From contig NC_059502.1 in assembly GCF_914767665.1 (NCBI RefSeq), positions 31,948,812-32,012,811 of the forward strand: 64,000 nt of DNA. The letters are read 5' to 3'. The position numbers were made by a program, and so were the translations under genes. This document shows positions 1 through 10,378 of this stretch, one piece after another. The notes under the pieces were generated by a model, which ran no database searches, had not been told where the DNA came from, and saw only the letters and a program-made list of their open reading frames with translations. Positions within the stretch are counted from its first letter, which is position 1, and each line of letters begins with the position of its first letter. This DNA is from Harmonia axyridis. Its lineage: Eukaryota > Arthropoda > Insecta > Coleoptera > Coccinellidae.

Positions 1-1461
1 TACTGACTATTGATCACTAAGTTAATATAGGGAACAATGAGATTTCAAATTAAAAAAATTGTAGTCTGGTATAAATTTTTCTGAAGTTACAATTTGAATT
101 GTCCGAGAATTGAACTCATCTTTTGACAATTTTTAAAAGTATAGCAATTACATACTACACCTTTTAATATCCAATGACTAGAATACCTTTTATTCACATT
201 TTCGTGTTACTACACGACGAAACGAAACGTTTAATATCTTATTTTGATATTGGACATATCAATTGATCGTAGTATATTGAAAAAGATTGGTCATATAACT
301 AGTTTAAATATAGTTGAACTTGTGTATCATTGAACTTCATAAATTCAATGTTGAAGGTGAAATGCGAATCATTTCTAAATGCCAAACTAGAAAGTATAGG
401 TCTGGCAGTGAATAAGGTTTGAAATTGAGTAGCAATAATTCTACTTTGAGAATTTTGGAACCATATCGTACCGACGTCATTGGGGAATTAGGAATCTTAT
501 ATAATTGATTTGAAGAATAATTATGTTAAGCAAGTAACGTCAATAATTATCATGAAAGAGTACCTGTTCGCTGTTTTGAGAATAATATTTTTTCACAGTT
601 CACATATTCATATGATCTTACGTAAAAGGACACATCGTTTAATTTTGACATAGGAAGTAATTCTGTTTAAAAATGAGCCATGACCTTATGATAGCTCATT
701 TATGATAACCGCTGGAACTTTTCGGTATTTTATTATACATTAATATACATTTCGAATATTGTCTTTTTTTCATTTCATAACTGTTGACTACTCATTTACA
801 CACAGTTTGGTTCTTCTTCATAACACTATAATTTTAATGTTTATATGGGTAGCAGGAAATAGATACACCAAAAAAACTAATGGGTTAAATTAGGATATTT
901 ACGAGTATGACAGCTCCTATTTCTCTGAGTGAGAAAGTTTGATTCGATACAAATATCAAAGTTTGAATATGCCTCTCAAACGGCTCTGAATTGCAAACTT
1001 TACACTATGGTTTAATTTATTGATAATATTGTAATAAGGTATGAGAGTGTTGGAATAGAAAAATTCAACATTAAAATAATCAATTTTTTTCTTTTTCTCT
1101 TCCAATCTAATGGCTTTCGGATTTTGTCCTCTCAATTAAAATTTTAACTTATGATTATAAAATTGTGTGAGTGTTTGCCATGACCAATTTTATTGTCACT
1201 TATACTCTACGGAATATGAATCTTCGAAAGAGTTTTTCCTCAGTGGTAATGCATCACAAAAAGATTGGTTAATTTGGTAGATATATGTCAATTTTTATAG
1301 TTCATATCTACATTATTACATGGGTGAATTGAGATATTGTGTATGTTTATTCATATGACAGAACCTTAGTATATTTATGATGATATAATATAAGAATATC
1401 ATGGGTACATTAAGCGAAAATTTTCGTTATGCATTTGTGTGATCTTTCACTTTGGTTCTAG
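1..1461. other. AT-rich intron of the transporter gene, no exon seen
   Basis: This stretch precedes the first recognisable transporter exon. That exon opens with a splice acceptor and begins in mid-protein, so this should be intron. I see no open frame resembling the missing N-terminal membrane segments and no recognisable repeat. Confidence 0.6.
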
Positions 1462-1682
1462 GTGCCCAATTTGGAACTGTCATCTCTATGCCTTTGAGTG
1501 GTCTACTATCTGTTTCTGAATGGGGATGGCCTTCAGTATTTTACGTATTCGGAGCATTAGGCACTATATGGTGTATCTTCTTTTTGATTTTTGTCTATGA
1601 AGATCCATTCTCAAGCCCACGAATAAACGACGACGAAAGAAAGTACATACAAAAAACACTTGGAGTCATTGATGGCGCAGCT
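1462..1682 (+). CDS. Transporter exon (first in window)
   Basis: The acceptor is CTAG before 1462 and the donor is GTAAGG from 1683. The exon starts with the last two bases of a split codon and ends in phase 0. It encodes two membrane helices, beginning AQFGTVISMPLSGLL, then a hydrophilic loop containing DDERKYIQ, the usual central loop of SLC17 proteins. Confidence 0.9.
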
Positions 1683-4600
1683 GTAAGGATTATTTACTGC
1701 ATCGCAGGAATTATATTTAACTCATGTTCTACAAATACATTTTACATGATTTTCGCGAGTATTGTAGATAGCATTGAATAACTTTTTTGATAACATTCGT
1801 TGGAACAGTCACTTCAACTCCTAGATAAAAACGTTATCAACTGCCTTTTCAAACTATTTCAATCAATAAAAAATACACAAGGATGTTGGAGCATTTAGAG
1901 TCAAATTTGAATAATTTAAATCACAGTTTTTGTTGCAGCGTTATATTTTGTTTTCCATGCCATTTGTTTTCAGTCGGTTGCACGTTATTGAAACGCTGAT
2001 TGCAAATCCTTTGAATTACTATTACCTTATTGATACAAAAATATCAGATAATCAGTTGGTATTCTGGATAAATAATTTTGGTTTGAAAATATAACATTGA
2101 ACATCAACTGTTGAAGATTAATGAGAAAAATATAAACTGGATGAACTTCAAAATTCACAAGTTATAACACATAGGTACAACTGATTTGCCCCAATTACAT
2201 TAGAACTGATGCTGCATGAAATATACATCAGTCAGTTGAAGGTAAATATGGTGAAAATGAAAAGGGATGTGATAAGATATATTGAAGCTTGATTGGACTC
2301 CATATTTCCCAACTACCTGAAAATTAAAAAAAAATCGTTTGAGAAAAAATTCATAGGTGATGTTATATATCACTCCTTTCTATTTTGAAAAATCATAATA
2401 TGCCAATTTTACTCCTTTTTGAAAGAACTTTAGGTGATTTGGACACACTGGCGCCATATCATTACGTTTTATTTTCAAACTGAAAATAACTTTTTAAGAC
2501 CTAATGTATATTCCATCCAGTAACAATTGTGAATTGTGAAGTTTATTTATCGTTTGTAATGCATTAAGTGTTCCAAAGAAAATGAATCAAATAATATAAT
2601 AAAAAATAATCGGTGATATCAATCCTGTCATTTGAACAAATCTAGAGGTTCTGGATACACACATCGATAATTCTGGTTATTAATTATAGGCAGTGTTTGT
2701 TTCCACGAGCTACGAAAAATTGATTTGAAATTCTCGTTTTTTGTTTTTCTTTCAGATTCATTTCGAAATTACAGGTAGAAACTTTCAGATTTCTTCATTT
2801 TTCGTACTCACATTCCACAAAAAATTATAAAGGGTTATTTTTTAAGTTATATGCTACATTTTCAGACTCCAAGAATACCGTGGAGGTCCATTGCGAAGTC
2901 CTTGCCATTTTGGGCTATTCTCTTAGCCCACATGGGTCATAACTTTGGTTATGAAACACTCATGACAGAATTGCCTACTTACATGAAGCAAATTCTTCGA
3001 TTCAGTATTAAAGATGTAAGTAACAATGTTTATACAATTATTTGCGTCTTATGCTTCCTTATGGTGATACATAATTTTATTGTTATAAATTGTATAGAAG
3101 TTTCTTTATATAGTTGTTTAAAATTGAAATTTGCTTTAGAATGGATTCTTATCCTCGATGCCTTATCTTGCGATGTGGCTGTTCTCCATATTTATAAGTC
3201 ATGTCGCTGATTGGATGCTTTCAAAGCCATACTTCACCCATACTGTAGTGAGAAAATTGATCAATGCTATTGGTAAGTTTCCTTTCTGCCCAAAATGGCC
3301 AATTTCACAAATTTCCAGATTAAAAATATGTATTTTGAAAAATATGTGTTCCATTCTCACTTCCGTATTCGTTCTGACTCTGCACCTATGTTCAATAGTT
3401 CTATGTAATGTACATTTATTGATGAAATTTCAAATGTGCAAGAATGTATGTCCAAGAAGATATTGGAATTTGTCGATTTAATTTGGAACTGATGTAAATT
3501 CAATTACCTGATACATCGAAATGAATTGGTTTTTGAACTATTTTTGTTTTTCTTTTTTCAGGACAATTTGGTCCAGCTATAGCACTTATCGGAGCATCTT
3601 TCACTGGTTGCAACAAGTGGCTAACAGTAGCCATTTTGACTGTAGGTGTAGGTTTGAATGGCGGAATATATTCTGGTTTCAAAGTAAACCATCTGGATAT
3701 TTCTCCACAATTTGCCGGAATTCTCATGGCCCTCACCAATTGTTTAGCAAATTTGGCTGGTTTGTTGGCTCCTATTTATGCTGGACGCGTGGTCAAAGGG
3801 ACGGTAAGTACATTTGGCCAATTCTGAATATCCAAAATCCACAATAAAGAATTTCTATAGTTACTACAATATTTGAGATATAGTAACATTTCTTCAAAAT
3901 AAATATAAACAAAAAATTGCTGGCATACATTATCTGAAATTGAATTGATAACCTCTGACATGTACTAAATGACAAAGAAACTGCAACACCCAGAAGGAGC
4001 TTTTCAAATTTAATTTTTTTTTTGTTAAAACAGAAATAGTTTAGCAAGGAATGAATGATTGAAATTTGGAGAAAAAAACGAAGTGTTTACAATTTATTTT
4101 ATAAATTTAATAATAATGTGTTTGTCCACCGCGATTATCTATCAACATGCCTCGGCATTGATGCAATAAGATTGTCTATTCCTTCTTGAGGGATACTATC
4201 CCAAGCTACCTGTACTTCACGTCTCAGAGTCGCGAAAGTCCGTGAGGGCTGGGGTAAATTTCCAAGCCTTCTACCCATGATGTCCCAAACATGCTCTATG
4301 GGCGAAAGATCGGGGTATCTGGGCGACCATGGCAAAAGATTCACATTGGTCGCTTCGAAAAAGTTTAAACTAACTCTGGCAACATCAGGTCGCACATTAT
4401 CTTGCTGAAATATTGGATTCTCGAACCGGTTAAGGTAAGAGAGAACATATGGCTCCACTGTTTCTTGAAGGTAATGTTGCGCTGTCATGTTACCTCGAAT
4501 AAAGACTAAAAGCGACCTACTTGCATGTGCAATAGCACCCCACACCATAACGCCTACTTACTGTCCGGTGTACATGACGCTCAACATCAAACTGAGGTTC

Positions 4601-5783
4601 ACGTCTTCTTCCCCGACGTCGTCTAACCCTTCTTCGGCCATCATGTACACCCAAGGAGAATCGTGATTCATCAGAAAAGACGACCTGATGTCATTCCACA
4701 TTTCAATGTTGACGTTCTCTGCACCACTGTAATCGTTGCCGGCGATGTTCAACCGTCAGAGGTCCAAAAGACCTTATCCAGCGTAAACCGTTCGGACAGT
4801 AACATGATGGCCTTGTTCTCCTAATTAGTCCTAATCACTCATCAGCCAAAAATCGAGTTGCCGCAAATCGGTCTCTAATGGACATAACTCTTAGACGTCG
4901 ATTTTGAACTTCATTTGTACCCCTTCGACATCCGGTGCCGTGGCGATAAATTCCGCGTACACGTGCTCTAGGCATTTTTAACAACAACTAAACATCGACT
5001 TTGGATCTCCTCGAACAGCTTGTTTGTTGTAGAATTTAAAAAACTTGCAAAAACGACTACAATATTCAAGTAAAAAACTGTTTACATGAAAAAACCTTCA
5101 CGATTTTTTTCTCAAAATTCAATCATTCACTACTTGCTATACTATCTATGTTTCACAAAAAAAATTAAAATTTAAACAGCTCCTTCCGGGCAGTTTCTTT
5201 GTCAGTATACATACAATTTTCCTTTTCTGAAAGATAATTTGCTGTTTCTGAAATTCAATTCACTACTCTGAAATCTAATTCTTCATTTCTGGACTATAGT
5301 TTCCTATTCTGAAATACATGTTTCCTTTTCTGAAATTGACCTTTGATTTTCTGAACTACAATTGGAAAAAATGTAGATGATAGCGCCTTTTAGATTTCAC
5401 TAAAATTTTTATGTATTTCAAAGAGTGGTATTTTCACTAATAGAATATTTTTTCGTCAAAAAGTAGGTCTTGTTTTTTTGATTGTCTTTGAGCCCCTACA
5501 ATTTGGCGCCAAGGCAAAATGTCCGGTATGCCGGTCTTAGCGGCAGCCATGGTAGCCCATACATAATGCATAATTGATTCAATTTTTTCAGCCGAGCCAA
5601 GCCAAATGGAGGATTGTATTCCTTACTGCAGCCATTGTGTATATGGGTTGCTGTTCATTTTACGTCATGTTTGGTTCTGGTGAAAGACAAACATGGGACC
5701 AAGATCGAAACCAACAGCAAAATCTAAACGAGAAGAAAAAACGGGAAACTAAAGAAAACAAAACGGAGACAACGAGTGCCTAA
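1462..5783 (+). CDS. SLC17-type MFS transporter (sialin / phosphate cotransporter-like), 3' five exons: join(1462..1682,2866..3015,3140..3272,3562..3803,5592..5783)
   Basis: This is the C-terminal two thirds (about 311 residues) of a major facilitator superfamily anion transporter of the SLC17 kind, a multipass membrane protein. SLC17 members move sialic acid, phosphate, glutamate or other organic anions, usually with Na+ or H+; the substrate cannot be told here. Five exons join in frame with GT-AG introns. They contain SLC17-like stretches: LPTYMKQILRFSIKD running into NGFLSSMPYLAMW across an intron, NHLDISPQFAGILMALTN with LAGLLAP after it, and WRIVF in the last helix. About six to seven membrane helices are visible, followed by a hydrophilic tail rich in Lys, Glu and Asn. 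The start codon and first helices lie left of the window. The last intron carries a Tc1 insertion. Family assignment is firm; the orthologue is not determined. Confidence 0.9.
2866..3015 (+). CDS. Transporter exon (second in window)
   Basis: The acceptor is TTTTCAG ending at 2865 and the donor is GTAAGT at 3016; both ends are phase 0. It encodes the start of the second half, with PFWAILLAHMGHNFGYE and then LPTYMKQILRFSIKD, a signature region of the family. Confidence 0.92.
3140..3272 (+). CDS. Transporter exon (third in window)
   Basis: The acceptor is CTTTAG ending at 3139 and the donor is GTAAGT at 3273; it starts in phase 0 and leaves one base of a Gly codon. It encodes NGFLSSMPYLAMWLFSIF and a cytoplasmic loop leading to a VVRKLINAIG segment. 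Confidence 0.92.
3562..3803 (+). CDS. Transporter exon (fourth in window)
   Basis: The acceptor is TTTTTTCAG ending at 3561 and the donor is GTAAGT at 3804. The exon completes the split Gly codon and ends in phase 0. It encodes three hydrophobic segments including NHLDISPQFAGILMALTN, which in SLC17 proteins contains a conserved polar motif between helices, and LAGLLAPIYAG. Confidence 0.93.
3968..5205 (-). mobile_element. Tc1-family DNA transposon, copy 1 (inactive), in the last transporter intron
   Basis: This is about 1.24 kb with inverted ends: TGACAAAGAAACTGC near 3970 and its reverse complement ending near 5204, flanked by TA on each side. The transposase lies on the - strand and is broken by frame changes (see 4135-4548). 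A second, right-truncated copy of the same family lies at 19226-20580. The insertion is in an intron, so it need not harm the host gene. Confidence 0.88.
4135..4548 (-). pseudogene. Tc1 transposase, C-terminal fragment
   Basis: The frame encodes 137 residues of the catalytic part of a Tc1 transposase, from MVWGAIAH to the end of the domain. The second Asp is in QQDNVRPD and the catalytic Glu in SPIEHVWD, with exactly 34 residues between them (DD34E). The usual DNARPH has become DNVRPD. The upstream part, including the first Asp (SDESRF-type motif on the - strand near 4680), is in other frames, so the protein is broken. Confidence 0.88.
5216..5350. repeat. Degenerate short tandem repeat (TTCTGAAAT-like)
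   Basis: The motif TTTCTGAAAT and close variants recur about every 18-25 bases between the Tc1 copy and the last transporter exon. The array is too decayed to give a firm unit length. Confidence 0.5.
5365..5550. repeat. Dispersed repeat ending in TTTGGCGCC...CCGGTATGCCGG
   Basis: This segment is similar to 61990-62260: both have a GCGCC stretch, an AT-rich middle with a TTTTTTCGTCAAAA-like run, and the end CAATTTGGCGCC followed by AAAATGTCCGGTATGCCGGTC. It sits just before the last transporter exon and is probably a fragment of a non-coding transposon. Confidence 0.6.
5592..5783 (+). CDS. Transporter terminal exon
   Basis: The acceptor is TTTTTTCAG ending at 5591. It reads PSQAKWRIVFLTAAIVYMG, the last membrane helix, then FGSGERQTWD, equivalent to the FGTGE stretch that ends many SLC17 proteins. 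A strongly charged tail ends at a TAA stop (5781-5783). Confidence 0.93.
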   Translation, partial: PSQAKWRIVFLTAAIVYMGCCSFYVMFGSGERQTWDQDRNQQQNLNEKKKRETKENKTETTSA

Positions 5784-5870
5784 CTTAGACACTAATATTG
5801 TGATTTTTTCAGAACATTTGTGAAACTGTAGAAATAAGCAGCTTAACAAGGAAGTTGAAAATAGATATTG

Positions 5871-5876
5871 AATAAA
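5871..5876 (+). promoter_or_regulatory. Candidate polyadenylation signal of the transporter
   Basis: AATAAA lies 88 bases after the transporter stop codon in AT-rich sequence, a plausible 3' end for a short 3' UTR. No transcript evidence is available. Confidence 0.55.
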
Positions 5877-7956
5877 TAGTTGTTCAATTGATGTGGATTG
5901 GAATAATAACATTGTAATTAATATTTATGCGGAAAAATTTGAGTTTTTTTAACTTGATTCTTAGGAAGCAAAGGAGAAGTTTGGAAGAAAAATATTTAAT
6001 TTCTTTGGCTCAATTTTTTAAGATTTCTATTTTTAACATCCTTGTGCAGAATCAATGATAAAATATTTTTTTAACTGTAGTATTTAGATTAGGTAGAATC
6101 TCCGTACAATGTGTGAATAGTGTAGAACACATAAAGAGAAATGTTGTTACCTACATAAGAAGAACGTTTATATTCCATATATCTGATTTTTTATGATCGA
6201 CTTTTTTTAATTCATCCCTATAACACTAGTAACATCAATCCATATATTTATCTCAACAAAACGTATGAAATTTGACATAATGCAGTTGCAACGTAAACCA
6301 ACGTAAATTTTCAGTACTCGAAACTGGTACGCCAGAATTCACAAAAAAAAAAAACAAATGAAATTGTTCGCTGAAATGATTCTTTATACTGAAGTTTGAA
6401 GAATCTAACATGAGTGTAACTGCCAATGTAAACACATACAAGCATTGTGAAAGAAGACTTTTTCGCTTTGACGAATTCGTTGGAATCCTCATGCTACAAA
6501 ATAAGATCAATAAATGAGCACATTTTCAGTTGACGCAATTTATTCATCAATAAAGAAAGAATACAACAATATTGTATATTCAAGAAAATAGAAATAACAT
6601 GATAGATAGGCAATATAAAAAGTTATGACACCAATATATCGAGATTGCTCTATAGTTTTTTATAGACATGTACTAAAGGACTAGAACCAATATTGCACCA
6701 TATTCTGAAGAATTCAATGAAAAACATCTAAAAATTATATATAATTTTATATTGGAGCATTTGAATTTTGTGGGTAAACGGTAATTCTTATTGAATAACA
6801 AGACAGTTTTATTGTTGAATAATGATATTATCTATGTAGAGAAAAGATGTCATGAATGTTGAAGCAGAAATTCATTTTTATGAGGAATACTTTTTAAAAG
6901 GATAATTTCAACATGAACTTCAATTCCGAACAATCAATAGTCTTTCCTGATAAAATATTAGTACGGATGAAATTGAATTCAGACATTTTCATTTGTATGG
7001 GAATATACTTGGTGAATTATATCTATTATAATCATAATAATACAAATTATGAAAAATCACAATTCATGCCAAAACTAAGCGACTTTCATCATCAAACTGA
7101 AATAATACCTAACTTTTGATTTCATAGAGATTGCCACTGCAATTGTAATTTAAATTTTTGATAAAAATCAATAAAATGTATCATATCACAAACTTCCAGT
7201 TTAGTTCAAAATAGTATTCATAGAATGTAACATCAAAGAATTTAACATTTTTAATATATTCATTTTGGAAGGGACATGAATTTCCATTCTTATTATTTTC
7301 GAGTATTTATAATGATTCCAAATTTCAAGTATCCTTGTTCAAAACTGACTGCAAAAAGATTGTCTAGTTATCAAGTTTTTACAGAGTTTCATCATTAATT
7401 TGAAAAAGGAAGAGAATAAATCTAGTAGGTTCGTATTATAACCTAATAGAAATATAAAAGTAGTCTCTGAAAATATTGAAAGGAAAAATTTAATAATTAA
7501 TTGTCCAAAGTATCTGGTGCCGATTACATGTCAAGAATTCAATATAATTGATGGCAGGTCAACCAGGAATATTGATCAAAATACATTCGCCTCACATCAT
7601 TAAACATCTATGGAAGAACTGCAGCAAAATTTTCTAATTAATGATTATGGTGAATCATTTCCTTCAATTATTTTTTGATCGACATATTTTGAATGATGCG
7701 GATACTTACAAGTAGCAGTTGTGAAAGAAAAATAAAATTCAATTATTTCTTCTCTTTTCCTTGTTTTTTTCACATGTAACAAGTATTATCCTTTTCAATA
7801 GCATTGAAACATGGATATCAACAATATTTTCTGAAATAATTCGAACCAAACATATTTTTAGAATTATATAAAATTCCTGAAGGATAATCGAATTCAATTT
7901 TGACCTACTGACTGGGAATTTCATTAGGTCAATATTTAAAAATGATATTGGAAATA

Positions 7957-8503
7957 CAGGGTGGGTCTGCGAAGTCAATCTTTTAATTTCCAGCTAAAAA
8001 AAATCCAGAGAAAATCTTCCGAAATATTCTATTCGTATTAATCATATCAATTTTTTGTTTCACAGAACTTTCGGTTTTTCTAAATAAATATAAATAAGTT
8101 TTAGTAACTACATCATAAACCACTGAATTTTTACATACGTCGTCAAACGTTCGTAAAGGTACCGTTGATCAGAGTGTAGTTACTTATTTCAACTCAAGTA
8201 GCATTCTGAATCCATTGTGAACTCGAAAAATATTATATTGTTGACCTTTTTTCCGAATATTGTTAAACCTATATATACATTGGAACTATCATTGAACCAT
8301 ACAATTACCACCCAAGATTTTTGTTAAAATGAGTCGAATATCTTCAAAATTATTGAATCCGAAAATGTTTGCATTAAATAGTCCACATATTATACAAACT
8401 TTTCTTGTTATATATGTATTATGAAGCCTGCTATTCTAAACTAAAAGATCTTCCTCAGATGCAAATTCTTGAAAAGGGCTTGAAGTATCGCAGAGGTACC
8501 CTG
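7957..8503. mobile_element. TA-flanked inverted-repeat element (CAGGGT ends)
   Basis: The left end TA|CAGGGTGGGTCTGCGAAG is mirrored on the right by CGCAGAGGTACCCTG|TA. The interior is not palindromic and holds no gene. The ends and TA flanks match the layout of the larger fold-back elements in this window, so it is probably a MITE of the same broad group. Confidence 0.55.
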
Positions 8504-10213
8504 TATATTCTAACTACATGTTAGTAGAAGAGTTTGCACGTTAGGACACCAATTACTTGTTCCAATTATATTTTTATTATGTCAAAAACCTACTCAGCAG
8601 CTGAAAATTCTGAATTGAAAATATTTCAATACATAAGTTTATTTATTATTACTAATGATTTATCGACCTGCTAATTCTATTGTCGATTGGCAGGCCGATG
8701 AGATTTTCTTTGATTGCAACAAATCGTCTGCTTCTCAGGGTTCGTTATAATATCGAAACTATACACTAACAATAAAAGAGGTAACAAGATATACATAGTT
8801 CTAAGTTTCTCCGAAATTCTGACGAATCAAAGTGCTGTTCAGTCAGTCCATTGGAGGTGAGGAATGCTTATTGCTCAAGCAATAATTAATACAATAATTA
8901 TTGGAATGATTCTATCGTTTCTTAACTTACTTATATCTAAATCTGAAAAAAGTTCCATTACAATAAATAGATATATGACATTCATGTTGAGAGAGTGATT
9001 AAATAGAAAAATACTTCAGCTACTTAGGTATAGAGAGAATACTTCTTCATACATATACGAGTTCGACTTGATACATGGCTATATCATAGAATCAAATCAT
9101 CGAATGATGTCTTTACCATTCTATTTATTTTATTTGGTCGAGTATATGTTGATATGTTTGAGAATGTTGATGAATCAAAGCAGAAATAAAAGGGAGGAAG
9201 GTTAAATGCAACACCCATACATTCAATTGCAAATGAAATGAATATTCTGTAGAGTTCAATAGGTCAAGAGATAGTGAAATGTTTTGTTTCATATACCGAA
9301 CAAAAATTCCATCAATCAGTTGATTCTAAGCATATGGTAGATAATTTATTGTTCGCTTCAATATTTTCCAGTTCATGAAATTACATAAACAATAATTATC
9401 GATCTTTGGTTTCACTTCAAACCCTTCAGCTTAAGGATTTGGTTGAGCATTCAGTAATCGTTTAATAAATGGAGTACTTTTTGAATCGATTTCAATTTAC
9501 CTAATTTGGCTGAGATAATCCTGTCGTTTTGAGCTAACTTGAATTTTCCACTCAAATTCCCAAGCGAATAGAAATATATTTCTATAATGGACTGATGCGG
9601 AAACCTTTAATATAATGAAGTTTTTATTGATGACCTTTATGTGAAAACCTTTCTTTACAGTTACATAACTGATGATTTGGTTTTTTTATGAGTTCATCCA
9701 ACGTTACGAAATAAAATTGAGATGTAATTATTATTTTATTCTCTAACTACCATGTGCAATACAATGTTATCTATGTTGGAGCCATCAGATCCTTCAGAAG
9801 GACTACTTAAATTATTGATTCAAATTAAACGTCGAAGGTTTCGTAGAGTTTAGAAGAGAAGAATATCATTCACTCATTTTTAGATGGTTTTTTCAACTGT
9901 TTCTTTCAGGAGAATATAAGAGTGGAGTTTAGAAAGAACCAACCGAATTTGACCTTCCTCCCGCGGAAATCTATGATACATTTTCAAATATTTAAGAGCT
10001 CAAACCATCTTAAAACTACGACTAGATCGAACATCTGACTGAAAGCGAGTTAACCTATGTCTGCCTCCACAACAATCACAACTTTTCAGAACCAACTCTC
10101 ACCCAATTCTTCTTTTCCAGTCTTGCTCTTCCATATCGCTTCTCCGTCATCTCTGATCGGATGTTACGGTTGCAGAGACGGACTTTAGATCCAGGCAAGA
10201 ACGAACAGATCCC

Positions 10214-10219
10214 TTTATT
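10214..10219 (-). promoter_or_regulatory. AATAAA just after the PKC stop codon
   Basis: On the - strand AATAAA begins seven bases beyond the TAA stop at 10226-10228. If used it would give an unusually short 3' UTR; it may simply be part of a longer UTR. Confidence 0.35.
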
Positions 10220-10225
10220 TGGCGT

Positions 10226-10378
10226 TTACACGTGCTGAACGAATTCGGGATTGAGGAAAGAGAAACCCATGAACTCCGTTTGATCCAGATTCATCATGAA
10301 TAGCTTATCGGTTGGCGTGAGATCCGTTTTCTCTGAGGTAAATTGCTTATCGAAGTTGCTCACGTCTTTACGGTGTTT
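10226..10378 (-). CDS. Pkc53E: PKC terminal exon (C-terminal tail)
   Basis: The acceptor CAG precedes 10378 on the - strand, phase 0. It reads KHRKDVSNFDKQFTSEK, then the turn motif LTPTDK and the hydrophobic motif FMGFSFLNPEF, ending ...QHV and TAA. These are the phosphorylated tail motifs that stabilise PKC. Confidence 0.95.
   Translation of the reverse strand, partial: KHRKDVSNFDKQFTSEKTDLTPTDKLFMMNLDQTEFMGFSFLNPEFVQHV

Larger units (their letters stand above)
5784..10213. other. Convergent intergenic region
   Basis: The transporter (+) and the protein kinase C gene (-) end facing each other here. Only short chance frames occur. It includes the transporter 3' UTR and one TA-flanked inverted-repeat element (7957-8503). 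I recognise no other gene or RNA. Confidence 0.6.

Noticed and set aside
1..1461. Search for upstream transporter exons
   Set aside because: No frame with the expected preceding membrane helices was seen.
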